Shown here one piece after another: positions 31,997 through 40,338 of a stretch of 64,000 bases of DNA. The DNA lies in the NCBI GenBank assembly GCA_001263235.1, contig LGRD01000013.1, forward strand, positions 62,001-126,000, read 5' to 3'. A model generated the notes under the pieces. The model did not search any database. It was given only the letters and a program-made list of their open reading frames with translations, and had not been told where the DNA came from. Within the stretch, counting starts at the first letter, position 1; the number at the start of each line of letters is the position of its first letter. Made by a program: the position numbers and the translations under genes. Origin of the DNA: Methylibium sp. NZG. Lineage in GTDB: Bacteria > Pseudomonadota > Gammaproteobacteria > Burkholderiales > Burkholderiaceae_C.

Positions 31997-33072
31997 GTGA
32001 CGCACTGGCTGGCAGCGTGGCAAACGCTGCGGGGAAGGCGAGTGGGCCCAGCGGTGATGCGAACGGCGCGCCAATCGTCGACATCCGCGACCTCACCGTC
32101 ACCTTCAGCGGCGGCCGTGCGCCGGTGCGGGCCGTCAGCGGTGTGAGCCTGCAAGTGCAGCGCGGCGAGACGGTGGCGCTGATCGGCGAGAGCGGCTCGG
32201 GCAAGAGCGTCACGCTGCGCACGATGCTGATGCTGCACCCGGCCCGCCGCACGCAGCTCGGTGGCCAGGTGCGGGTGGCAGGCCACGACGTGCTGTCGAT
32301 GGGCGAGGGCGCGCTGGCCGACTACCGCGGCAAGGTCGCGAGCATGATCTTCCAGGAGCCGCTGCTCGCACTCGACCCGGTGTACACCGTCGGCCAGCAG
32401 ATCACCGAGTCGATCCGCCGCCACGAGCCGGTGAACGAGGCGCAGGCCCACGCGCGTGCGCTGCAACTCTTCGAGCGCGTGCGCATCCCGAGCCCCGAAC
32501 GGCGGCTGGCCGCGTACCCGCACGAGATGAGCGGCGGCATGCGCCAGCGCGCGATGATCGCGCTGGCGCTGGCCTGCAACCCGCAGGTGCTGCTGGCCGA
32601 CGAGCCCACCACCGCGCTCGACGCCACGGTGCAGATTCAAGTGCTGATCCTGCTGCGCGAACTGCAGCGCGACCTGGGGTTGTCGATCGTCTTCGTCACG
32701 CACGACATCGGCGCCGCGATCGAGGTCGCCGACCGGATCGCGGTGATGTACGCCGGCCGCATCGTCGAAGAGGGCACCGCGCGCGAGCTGATCCGCGCGC
32801 CGCGCCACCCCTACACGCTGGCGCTGCTGGGCAGCCGCGCGCACGGCGCGATGGCCAAGGGCCAGCGGCTGGTGACGATCGGCGGCGCGCCGCCCGACCT
32901 GAGCCGCCTGCCGCCGGGCTGCGCGTTTGCCGAGCGCTGCGCCTGGGCGCAGGACGCTTGCCGCCAGACGCAGCCCGAGGCCGTGGAGATCGCGCCCAAC
33001 CACCGCGCGCGCTGCCTGCGCACCGACGCCACGGTGGGTGGCGTGAAGGCGCTCGAAAGCCTCAAGGTCTGA
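31993..33072 (+). CDS. ABC transporter ATP-binding protein, OppD/DppD type
   Basis: The second ATPase (359 aa) has Walker A GESGSGKSVT, signature EMSGGMRQRAMIALAL, Walker B VLLADEPTTALD and the C-terminal Cys motif CAFAERCAWAQDAC. AAGGAGG at 31982-31988 precedes an ATG that overlaps the previous stop. It completes a five-subunit importer with the preceding genes. Confidence 0.93.
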   Translation: MSDALAGSVANAAGKASGPSGDANGAPIVDIRDLTVTFSGGRAPVRAVSGVSLQVQRGETVALIGESGSGKSVTLRTMLMLHPARRTQLGGQVRVAGHDVLSMGEGALADYRGKVASMIFQEPLLALDPVYTVGQQITESIRRHEPVNEAQAHARALQLFERVRIPSPERRLAAYPHEMSGGMRQRAMIALALACNPQVLLADEPTTALDATVQIQVLILLRELQRDLGLSIVFVTHDIGAAIEVADRIAVMYAGRIVEEGTARELIRAPRHPYTLALLGSRAHGAMAKGQRLVTIGGAPPDLSRLPPGCAFAERCAWAQDACRQTQPEAVEIAPNHRARCLRTDATVGGVKALESLKV

Positions 33073-33118
33073 GCGCTTGTCCGCTTGATGCCGATGCAAG
33101 TTCGATCAGGTCGCTTCT

Positions 33119-33168
33119 CCGTTCGGGCTGAGCTCGTCGAAGCCCTTCGACGGGCTCAGCCTGAACGG
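33119..33168. repeat. Palindromic REP-like repeat upstream of the amidase gene
   Basis: A 50-nt palindrome, ccgttcgggctgagctcgtc ... cgggctcagcctgaacgg, centred on aagccctt. It is the third copy of the repeat at 14902 and 16198, here between the ABC ATPase and amidase genes. It may weaken read-through from the transporter operon. Confidence 0.85.
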
Positions 33169-33203
33169 CGCATTGGCGCGACTCGAACGGAGGTGCAGCC
33201 GCC

Positions 33204-34514
33204 GTGATCCACGACCCCGCCCACGCCTTCGTGCCGTACCCGCCGGCACACGTCGTATCTGCCGACACCGGACCGCTGAGCGGCCTGCACTTCGCGGTGA
33301 AAGACCTGTTCGACGTGGCCGGCTACCCCACCGGCGGCGGCAGCCCGCTGGTGCTGGCGATGTCGGGCATCAAGACGCGCACCGCGCCCACCGTGCAGCG
33401 GCTGCTCGACGCCGGCGCGCGCTTCGTCGGCAAGACGGTGACCGACGAACTCGCCTTCAGCATGAACGGCCAGAACGCGCACTTCGGCTCACCCATCAAC
33501 GGCGCCGCGCCCGAGCGCATCAGCGGCGGCTCGTCGTCGGGCTCGGCCTCGGCCGTGTCGAACCGGCTGTGCGACTTCGCGCTCGGTACCGACACCGGCG
33601 GCAGCGTGCGCGCGCCGGCCAGCCACTGCGGCCTGGTCGGCTTGCGGCCCACGCACGGCCGCGTGAGCCTGCAAGGCGCGATGGACCTGTCGCCCAGCTT
33701 CGACACCTGCGGCTGGTTTGCGCGAGACGTGGCCACCTTCGCGCGTGTGGCCGATGTGCTGCTCGGCGCTGACACAGCGGCGCTGCGCTGGGCTGATCGG
33801 CACGCTGTCAGGGACACAGTCAAGCAAGTTGCCTCACAGGCCCCAACGCACGATGCGGCAAACGCCGCGACGGGCACAAGCCGCGCGTCTCCAACGGCAG
33901 GCGCGCCCTTGCGCCTGCTCTGGCCCACCGACCTGTGGACACAGCTCGCCCCGGCCGCCGAGCCGACCGCGCGCGCCGCCGCCGAGCGGGTACAGGCGCT
34001 GCTGGGCCCGGCCACGCCGGTGGACGTGGTGCTCGATTCGTTCGACGCGATGTACTGGAACTTCCGCTACCTGCAGGGGTGCGAAGCCTGGCGCACCCAC
34101 GGCGCGATGATCGAGCGCCACGCGCCGCCGCTGGGGCCTGGCGTGGCCGAGCGCTTCGCCTTCGGCCGAGCGGTGACGGATGCACAAGTGGCCGACGCGA
34201 CCGCCTTCCGCGCGCGTTTCACAGCGCACCTCGACGCGACCCTGGGCGCAGACGGCGTGCTGCTGCTGCCCACCATGCCCGACATCGCGCCGCTCACGTC
34301 GGCCACCGACAGTGCACTGGAGGACTACCGCAACCGCGCCATCCGGCTGCTGTGCGCCGCCGGGCTGGCCGGCACGCCGCAACTGAGCCTGCCGCTGGCC
34401 GGCCGCGACGGCGCGCCGATGGGCCTGAGCCTGCTCGGCCCGCGCGGCAGCGACCGCTCGCTGGTGGCCCTGGCCGAGCATCTGGCCCGCTCCGGTATGG
34501 CGGGCCTGGGCTGA
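33204..34514 (+). CDS. Amidase signature family amidase
   Basis: The 436-aa enzyme has the Ser-cisSer-Lys triad of the family: Lys33 (FAVKDLFD), the Ser-rich motif GGSSSGSASA at 108-117 and the nucleophile Ser134 in GTDTGGSVRAPA. The GTG at 33204 has CGGAGG at 33188-33193. It hydrolyses a C-N amide or carbamoyl bond. Placement after the transporter and before ureidoglycolate lyase suggests the imported compound is the substrate, but the specificity is unknown. Confidence 0.9.
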   Translation: MIHDPAHAFVPYPPAHVVSADTGPLSGLHFAVKDLFDVAGYPTGGGSPLVLAMSGIKTRTAPTVQRLLDAGARFVGKTVTDELAFSMNGQNAHFGSPINGAAPERISGGSSSGSASAVSNRLCDFALGTDTGGSVRAPASHCGLVGLRPTHGRVSLQGAMDLSPSFDTCGWFARDVATFARVADVLLGADTAALRWADRHAVRDTVKQVASQAPTHDAANAATGTSRASPTAGAPLRLLWPTDLWTQLAPAAEPTARAAAERVQALLGPATPVDVVLDSFDAMYWNFRYLQGCEAWRTHGAMIERHAPPLGPGVAERFAFGRAVTDAQVADATAFRARFTAHLDATLGADGVLLLPTMPDIAPLTSATDSALEDYRNRAIRLLCAAGLAGTPQLSLPLAGRDGAPMGLSLLGPRGSDRSLVALAEHLARSGMAGLG

Positions 34515-34590
34515 ACGCTGCCGCCACAGATCACTCTGCGCCCGCCACCGGCCCAGCCTCGATGCGCCCGCCGACAACCGCGCGCCCAAC

Positions 34591-35121
34591 GTGATCACGC
34601 TGCGCCCGTTGCCGCTCACGGCCGCCGGCTTTGCGCCGTTCGGCTCGGTCATCGACAGCACTCACGACAACGTGGCGGGCGGCAACGTGGCGGGCGCAGG
34701 CAGCAGCCACATCAACCACGGCAGTTCGCTGCGCCACGAGGCGGTGCCCACGCTCGACCTGCAGCGCGACGGCGGCCGCGCGGTGCTCGCGGTGTATGCG
34801 GCCACGGCGCGGGTGTTTCCGTTCGACGCCCGGCTGCTGGAACGCCACCGGCTATCGGACCAGGTCTTCCTGCCGCTGGGCGGCCCGCGGCGCTGCGTGC
34901 TGCTGGTGGCGCCCGCGGCCCTGGCCGCACCACGCGCCGAAGAATGCGCGGCCTTCATCAGCGACGGCCGCCAAGGCGTGCACATCGCTGCCGGCACCTG
35001 GCATCACGGCCTGCTGGCGCTCGACGACGGGCCTTGGGCGGTGCTGGAGCGGCGTGCCGGCGAGGTCGATTGCGACGAGGTGGCGCTGGACACGCTGCTG
35101 CAGTTGGCGCTCACGGCTTGA
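34591..35121 (+). CDS. Ureidoglycolate lyase family protein (AllA-like)
   Basis: This 176-aa cupin-type protein has the family segments LTAAGFAPFGSVID, SDQVFLPLG, FISDGRQGVHIAAGTWHHGLLAL and a C-terminal DCDEV. AllA releases urea and glyoxylate from ureidoglycolate, the end of allantoin breakdown. The start is a GTG at 34591, 76 nt after the amidase. No other allantoin genes are visible in the window, so the enzyme may act on a related ureide. Its 3' end overlaps the convergent lipoprotein gene by 11 nt. Confidence 0.87.
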   Translation: MITLRPLPLTAAGFAPFGSVIDSTHDNVAGGNVAGAGSSHINHGSSLRHEAVPTLDLQRDGGRAVLAVYAATARVFPFDARLLERHRLSDQVFLPLGGPRRCVLLVAPAALAAPRAEECAAFISDGRQGVHIAAGTWHHGLLALDDGPWAVLERRAGEVDCDEVALDTLLQLALTA

Positions 35122-35935
35122 ACGACTGCACCGTCTCCCACGCTACCCCCTGCAGGTGCTGCGCCACCTCCGGCGGCAAGCCGGCGGTGTAGGTGTTGCC
35201 CACCGGCGACTTCTTGAACAGGCTCGCCATCACCACCGCCGCGCCGAGGTAGGTGCCGGCCAGGCTCGGGTGGCGCTTGTCGGGCGCGTACAGGTTGATG
35301 TCGGGCCGCTTGGCGACCGACGCCGCAAACGCCGGCCCGGCGGGCACCACGCGCAGGTTGTTGGCGCGGCCGACCTTGACGTACTCGGCGGCGAGCTGAT
35401 CGGTCATCTGCGGCTGGTCCTGGTAGGCCCAGCTCAGGAACAACGCGGGCTCGGCCCCCGCGCGGCGCACCACCTCGGCATGCGCCTTGGCTGTGTCTTG
35501 GAAGGATTGCTGCAGCTTGGGGTGGATGGGGCATTGGCTGCAATCCATCATCAGCACCATGTCGTAGGCGCGCTCGAACTGGTTGAAGGCCACGTCGTTG
35601 GTGGGCGTGAAGCTGTAGCGCGCCATGCCAGTGCCGGGCTTGAAGTGCGAGCCCATGTCGTGCCAGTCGAGCCCTGCGCCGCTGATGGTGACCGACGTTT
35701 GCCGGATGCCGCGCACGCCGGCCGCCGTCAGCAGGCTGCCCACGTGCCCGTGCATGCTGTTGTTGAAATAGAAGTAGCTGTTGCCGACCCACAGCAGCGA
35801 GGCGGGCGTCTCGCCCTGCCAGCGTGGCGCCGTCGGCGCGTTGCTGCAAGCGGCCAGTGCCAGCGCAGCCGCGGCGGCCAGCAGGCGGGCAACGCGCGGC
35901 GCGTGCGCGGTGAAGGTCATGGTCTTGTTTTGCAT
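35111..35935 (-). CDS. DUF4886/SGNH-hydrolase-like lipoprotein
   Basis: This 274-aa protein has a lipoprotein signal with lipobox LAAC at about residues 27-30. It then has VGNSYFYFNNSMHGHV, which resembles the N-terminal nucleophile block of SGNH-fold proteins (GNSxT type), a middle MMDCSQCPIHP and a late DKRHPSLAGTYLGA, where D and H could complete the triad. The catalytic Ser context (GNSYF) is plausible but I cannot assign a substrate. It is divergent from the OsmC gene. Confidence 0.75.
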   Translation of the reverse strand: MQNKTMTFTAHAPRVARLLAAAAALALAACSNAPTAPRWQGETPASLLWVGNSYFYFNNSMHGHVGSLLTAAGVRGIRQTSVTISGAGLDWHDMGSHFKPGTGMARYSFTPTNDVAFNQFERAYDMVLMMDCSQCPIHPKLQQSFQDTAKAHAEVVRRAGAEPALFLSWAYQDQPQMTDQLAAEYVKVGRANNLRVVPAGPAFAASVAKRPDINLYAPDKRHPSLAGTYLGAAVVMASLFKKSPVGNTYTAGLPPEVAQHLQGVAWETVQSFKP

Positions 35936-36082
35936 GTTCGGTGTCTCCGGTGATGGGCCGTGCGCGGCACACTGGCCGCGCAGCGGCAGTCTACCCACGC
36001 GGGCCGCCGGCCACGCTGGCCCGGGCCGACGGCCGCCGCTGCGGCAAAATCGCGGCATCCCCAACCACCCGAGGAGCCGACC

Positions 36083-36553
36083 ATGGCCGAGTACACCGCC
36101 GAGGTGCTGTGGCAACGCGATGGGCAGGACTTTCTGGGCAACCGCTACAGCCGCCGCCACCTGATCCGCTTTGACGGCGGCGCCGAGCTCACCGGCTCGT
36201 CGTCGCCGCACGTCGTGCCGCTGCCGTTCTCCGACCCAGCCGGGGTCGACCCGGAAGAGGCGTTCGTCGCGTCGCTCTCGAGCTGCCACATGCTGTGGTT
36301 CCTGTCGCTCGCGGCCAAGGCCGGCTGGCAGGTGGAAACCTACACCGACAACGCCGCCGGCACGATGGCGCGCAACGCGGAAGGGCGCGTGGCCATGACC
36401 GTGGTGACGCTGCGCCCGCGCGTGACCTTCTCCGGCGAACGCCGGCCCGACGGGCAGGCGCTGCACGCGCTTCACCACAAGGCGCACGACGCGTGCTTCA
36501 TCGCCAACTCGGTCCGCACCGAGGTGCGGTGCGAGCCGGTGCTGCTGGCGTAG
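36083..36553 (+). CDS. OsmC family peroxiredoxin-like protein
   Basis: The 156-aa protein is OsmC/Ohr-like. The two conserved cysteines appear in SLSSCHMLWFLSLA and HDACFIANSV, the pair that reduces organic hydroperoxides in this fold. GAGGAG at 36071-36076 precedes the ATG. It is probably a monocistronic stress gene, divergent from the DUF4886 gene. Confidence 0.9.
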   Translation: MAEYTAEVLWQRDGQDFLGNRYSRRHLIRFDGGAELTGSSSPHVVPLPFSDPAGVDPEEAFVASLSSCHMLWFLSLAAKAGWQVETYTDNAAGTMARNAEGRVAMTVVTLRPRVTFSGERRPDGQALHALHHKAHDACFIANSVRTEVRCEPVLLA

Positions 36554-36629
36554 GGCCCTGTCTTTCACGCCATCTGTTTCTCACCTCGCCGCCCGCCCGA
36601 TCGAGCCGATCTGCCGCAGAACCGACACG

Positions 36630-37307
36630 ATGTACCTCCCCTCCCACTTCGAAGAGTCGCGCCCAGAGGTCTTGCACGAGTTGGTGCGCATGCATCCGCT
36701 GGGCCTGCTCATCACGCTCGGCCCGACTGGCCTGCAGGCGAACCCGGTGCCGTTCATGCTCGACGTGAATGCCGACGCCGATGGCGACCACGGTGCCGCC
36801 CCAGCGCCGGTGCTGCGCGCCCACGTCGCCCGCGCCAACCCGGTGTGGCACGAGGCGCGCAGCGATGTCGAGTCGCTCGTCGTCTTCCAGGGCCCGCAGG
36901 CCTACATCTCACCGAGCCTGTACCCGACCAAAGCCGCCACCGGCAAGGTGGTGCCGACCTGGAACTACGTGGTCGTGCAGGCGCGCGGCACGCTGCGCGT
37001 GGTCGACGACGCGCCGTGGCTGCACGCGCTCGTCACCCGCCTCACCGACAAGCACGAAGCCCCGCGCGCCACACCCTGGGCCGTGACCGACGCGCCCGAC
37101 GACTACGTGCAGACGATGCTGCGCGCGATCGTCGGCATCGAGATCACGCTGACCGCGTTGGCGGGCAAGTGGAAGGTGTCGCAGAACCGCAGTGCGGTTG
37201 ATCGCGACGGTGTGGCGTTCGGGCTGCGGGCGCAGGCGGATGCGCGTGGCGACGCACAGGCCAGCGCGATGGCCGAACTGGTGGCGCGGGGTGGCGTCAA
37301 GGGGTGA
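36630..37307 (+). CDS. paiB: PaiB-type FMN-binding protein
   Basis: The 225-aa protein has the PaiB family blocks MYLPSHFEESRPEVLHELV, ARANPVWHE, YISPSLYPTKAATGKVVPTWNYVVV and the C-terminal KWKVSQNRS. This split-barrel flavin-binding family was first described as a negative regulator of sporulation and protease genes in Bacillus; its role in proteobacteria is unclear. The TGA at 37305-37307 directly abuts an RHS-derived reading frame in the same frame, marking a rearrangement junction. Confidence 0.9.
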   Translation: MYLPSHFEESRPEVLHELVRMHPLGLLITLGPTGLQANPVPFMLDVNADADGDHGAAPAPVLRAHVARANPVWHEARSDVESLVVFQGPQAYISPSLYPTKAATGKVVPTWNYVVVQARGTLRVVDDAPWLHALVTRLTDKHEAPRATPWAVTDAPDDYVQTMLRAIVGIEITLTALAGKWKVSQNRSAVDRDGVAFGLRAQADARGDAQASAMAELVARGGVKG

Positions 37308-37343
37308 GCGTTCGGCGACACGCTGAGCCGCCAAGGCAACAGC

Positions 37344-38957
37344 GTGGCGTTCAGCTACGACGCCGGCTACAAGCGCGTCAAGGAAGTCACCACCAGCGGC
37401 GGCGGCGTGCGCACCTTGTGGCTGGTGCACCCCGACAACGTCGGCGGCCTCGGCTACGAGCGTGAAGAAACGCGCATCGGTGGCAGCCTCACGCGCAACG
37501 AGAACCGCCACTTCATCAGCGTGGGCGGCACGGTGGTGGCGGTGGTCAAGACGCTCAACGCCGGCAACCCGGTGACCGGCCCGCTCAACGGCGTGGTCTC
37601 CAGCGACCCCAAGCTCACGCAGTACTGGCACAAGGACGCGCTGGGCTCCATCGTCGCGGTGAGCGACGCCGCCGGGGCGATCGAGCGCATGGCCTTCGAC
37701 GCCTGGGGCCGACGGCATCGCGACACCGGGCGGGTGGACCCGTGGCTGAACCCCACGCACGGCGACCGCGGGTTCACCGGGCACGAGCACCTGGACGAGC
37801 TGGCGCTCGTGCACATCAACGGGCGCGTGTACGACCCGTTGCTGGCGAGGTTCTTGAGCGCCGACCCGTTCGTCGAGGCGCCTTCGCTGCTTCAGAGCTA
37901 CAACCGCTACAGCTATGTGCTGAACAACCCGCTGAAGTACACCGATCCTTCAGGGCATTGCATCTGGGACGCCTGCATCATCGAAATCATGGCGGTCGTC
38001 GTCGGCTACCACATGGTGCAGGACGGCAACAAGTACTGGTCGGTGGTGGGCTCGTTGGCGATGATGTGGGGTGGGCAGGGGTTGACCGAGGCTGGGCTCG
38101 GGAACGCGGATGCGATCTACGGCGGCTTTGATGGAGTGGCTGCCAGCCCCTTCAATGTGGGAGGCGCCGGCAACTCGTTTGTGGTCGCGGCTGGCAGCAA
38201 CTACATCATGACCGGCGATCTGGGCCAGGCGCTTCAAGCGGGTGCGTTCGCCTCAGCGTTCACCGCGGCCGGCGCCAACACCGGCGGCGCGCAGAGAGTT
38301 GCGCTTCATGCGTTGATTGGCTGCGTGCAGGGGGCGGCCAGCAACGGCGAGTGCGGGCCGAGCGCGCTTGCAGCGGCGGTCGGAAAAGGGGCGACGGAGC
38401 TGTCTGGCGGATTGGGGCCGGTTGGGAAAGGTCTCGTCACGGCCCTCGCCGGTGGGACGGCTTCCGTCATCGGGGGTGGTAAATTTGCCAACGGGGCGTT
38501 TCAGGCGGGGTTTGGGTATCTGTTTAACGAGGCTGCGACTCGGAGGCGTTCCAACTTCATGTACACCGGCGACGAGGGTGGTCTCCGGACTCGCAATGAG
38601 CGCGGCCCCGACGTGGAGCAGGTGCTTTGGGAAGAGTGGCGATCAACGACCAATTGGGAAAGCGGGTCCAGTTATTCGTTAGCCGATGCTCTCAGGCTCC
38701 CCAAGTGGATCGACCTTTCCTATTCTTCCGCCGATCGGACAAGCGTACTGAGCCAGCGAGTTCAATTCGGCCACACGACGAAGGAAGTCACACGGGATGG
38801 GGAGCACTTCGTTCGCTGGCGCCCGGCCCCAGGTGAGGTAGTTTGGCGAAACGAGTTTGGAACTCGCATCATTGGTGCCCCCGTCATTCTCAACAACGCG
38901 AAGATTGATGTGTGGGGCGTCGAACTCTGGCGTCTCCACAAGGATGGAAACCAGTGA
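37344..38957 (+). CDS. 5'-truncated RHS-repeat protein with a polymorphic C-terminal toxin-like tip
   Basis: Residues 1-204 match the end of an RHS core (DALGSIVAVSDAAG, YDPLLARFLSADPFVEAPS, NRYSYVLNNPLKYTDPSG). The residues after DPSG form a 333-aa variable tip: a Gly/Ala-rich hydrophobic stretch (205-395), then a charged, lower-GC domain (about 396-537) that I do not recognise. RHS-like sequence continues upstream of this GTG as far as the paiB TGA (FGDTLSRQGNS), so all YD repeats and any secretion domain are missing. The domain plan is that of an orphan RHS toxin module; expression and secretion are doubtful. Confidence 0.8.
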   Translation: MAFSYDAGYKRVKEVTTSGGGVRTLWLVHPDNVGGLGYEREETRIGGSLTRNENRHFISVGGTVVAVVKTLNAGNPVTGPLNGVVSSDPKLTQYWHKDALGSIVAVSDAAGAIERMAFDAWGRRHRDTGRVDPWLNPTHGDRGFTGHEHLDELALVHINGRVYDPLLARFLSADPFVEAPSLLQSYNRYSYVLNNPLKYTDPSGHCIWDACIIEIMAVVVGYHMVQDGNKYWSVVGSLAMMWGGQGLTEAGLGNADAIYGGFDGVAASPFNVGGAGNSFVVAAGSNYIMTGDLGQALQAGAFASAFTAAGANTGGAQRVALHALIGCVQGAASNGECGPSALAAAVGKGATELSGGLGPVGKGLVTALAGGTASVIGGGKFANGAFQAGFGYLFNEAATRRRSNFMYTGDEGGLRTRNERGPDVEQVLWEEWRSTTNWESGSSYSLADALRLPKWIDLSYSSADRTSVLSQRVQFGHTTKEVTRDGEHFVRWRPAPGEVVWRNEFGTRIIGAPVILNNAKIDVWGVELWRLHKDGNQ

Positions 38958-39385
38958 GTAAGCCTAACCGAGGTGTTGGCCGAACTGACAGCGTCATTGG
39001 GCTCGGGCCTTACCTGTCGGCGGTCTATGGTTTGCTTGCTGCCCTGCTTGCGGTTCTGCTTGGTGCGGCCAGTGTCTTGCTGTCGCCAGGTGTTACCTTT
39101 GATCCTGGGTACGTCTCGTCGGACTCCGTCGGCACGGTGCGTCTAAGAGAGCAAGGTGACGCAATGGAGCGTCAGACCCGCGAAGCCCTCGGCAGAGCGA
39201 ACGAGTATTCCAGGTCTCAGAAACGAAAGGACGACAGAGCCTCGACCTTCAAGAAGGGATTCCTCGCTGCGGCGGCTCCAATTGTCCTGATCGGATTGTT
39301 CTTGATGAGACGCCGATCGCTGCGCAGTGCGATCTGTTTCTGCTTTCCCATGATGGGTGTCGCGCTACTTGTCTTCTTGGCGTAG
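38954..39385 (+). CDS. Candidate RHS immunity protein, small membrane protein
   Basis: The 143-aa product begins at a GTG overlapping the RHS stop (GTGA). It has an N-terminal hydrophobic helix (YGLLAALLAVLLGAASVLL), a central charged stretch and two C-terminal hydrophobic helices (AAAPIVLIGLFLM, FPMMGVALLVFLA). Its base composition is lower in GC than the surrounding genes, like the toxin tip. Immunity genes sit directly after RHS/CDI tips, so this role is likely by position. No family is recognised. Confidence 0.65.
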   Translation: MSKPNRGVGRTDSVIGLGPYLSAVYGLLAALLAVLLGAASVLLSPGVTFDPGYVSSDSVGTVRLREQGDAMERQTREALGRANEYSRSQKRKDDRASTFKKGFLAAAAPIVLIGLFLMRRRSLRSAICFCFPMMGVALLVFLA

Positions 39386-39443
39386 ACAGAGAGCAACGGG
39401 GTCAGGTCTTGCACCGCAACAACCATCCCGCTAAGGTTGCACC

Positions 39444-40309
39444 ATGTCCCGCCCACTGCGTCTGGAGTTTCCGCATGCGCTTTACCACGTCACCTCGCGC
39501 GGTGACCGCCGAGAGCCGATCTATGTGGATGACGCGGATCGTGCGGCGTGGGTGGCGGTGCTGGCTCAGGTGTGCTCGCGGTTCAACTGGCGCTGCCATG
39601 CGTGGTGCGCGATAGGCAACCACTACCACTTGTTGATCGAGAAGCCGGAGGCCAATTTGTCGGCCGGGATGCGGCAGTTCAATGGCGTTTATACGCAGCG
39701 CTTCAATCGGCAGCAGGCAAGGTGGGGCATGTTTTTCAAGGGCGCTTCAAGGCCATTCTGGTGGAGCGAGAGAGCTACTTGCTCGAACTGGCGCGCTACG
39801 TGGTGCTCAACCCGCTGCGTGCAGGCATGGTGCGCGACGCCGCAAACTGGCCGTGGAGCAGCTATGCGGCCATGGTGGGCAACGAGCCGGCGCCGCCCTG
39901 GCTCGAAACGGACTGGCTTTTGGCGCAGTTCGGCAAGCGGCGCAGCAGCGCGGTGCGCAAGTACGTTGACTTCGTTCGTGCCGGCGTCGGGCTTGCCTCG
40001 GTGTGGGAATCGCTGCGCGGGCAGGTTTTCCTGGGCTCAGACGGGTTCATCGAGCGCATGCAGGGCCTGATCGACAGCGGCCCACCGTTGCGCGACGTGC
40101 CCCGCTTGCAGGCCCGGCCGGCCGCGGCGCTTCGCAAGCGCGAGCCGGGCGGGGCCGTTGGCTCGGCGCCGCGCGACGCCGAAATGGTGCTCGCCTACCG
40201 CGGCGGCGGCCAGACGATGCGAGCAATCGCCGAACGCCACGGAGTGCATGTCGCCACGGTGAGCCGAGCGGTGGCGCGGGCTGAGCGTACGGTGCCGGGC
40301 GATGATTGA
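39444..40309 (+). pseudogene. REP-associated tyrosine transposase (RAYT, Y1/IS200-like), frameshifted
   Basis: The frame from 39444 (MSRPLRLEFPHALYHVTSRGD) carries the HUH motif in GNHYHLLIE and the likely catalytic Tyr in FNGVYTQRFNR. Family homology then switches to the -1 frame near 39718-39726, continuing HVFQGRFKAILVERESYLLELARYVVLNPLRAGMV to 40309. A single missing base in gcaaggtgggg accounts for the break. The C-terminal region ends in a helix-turn-helix (TMRAIAERHGVHVATVSRAVAR). RAYTs are linked to REP palindromes, which occur in this window. A sequencing error cannot be excluded. Confidence 0.82.
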
Positions 40310-40338
40310 GCCCCGCACTCTTGCCTTCGGTGCGTTCC

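Noticed and set aside
36630-38957. PaiB-RHS as a single fused protein
   Set aside because: The frames line up, but a TGA at 37305-37307 separates them and PaiB is full length, so two separate features are called.
39386-39443. ggggtcaggtcttgcac motif before the RAYT gene as a defined insertion-sequence end
   Set aside because: It resembles a sequence often seen next to such transposases, but I cannot find a matching partner end downstream, so no element boundaries are claimed.
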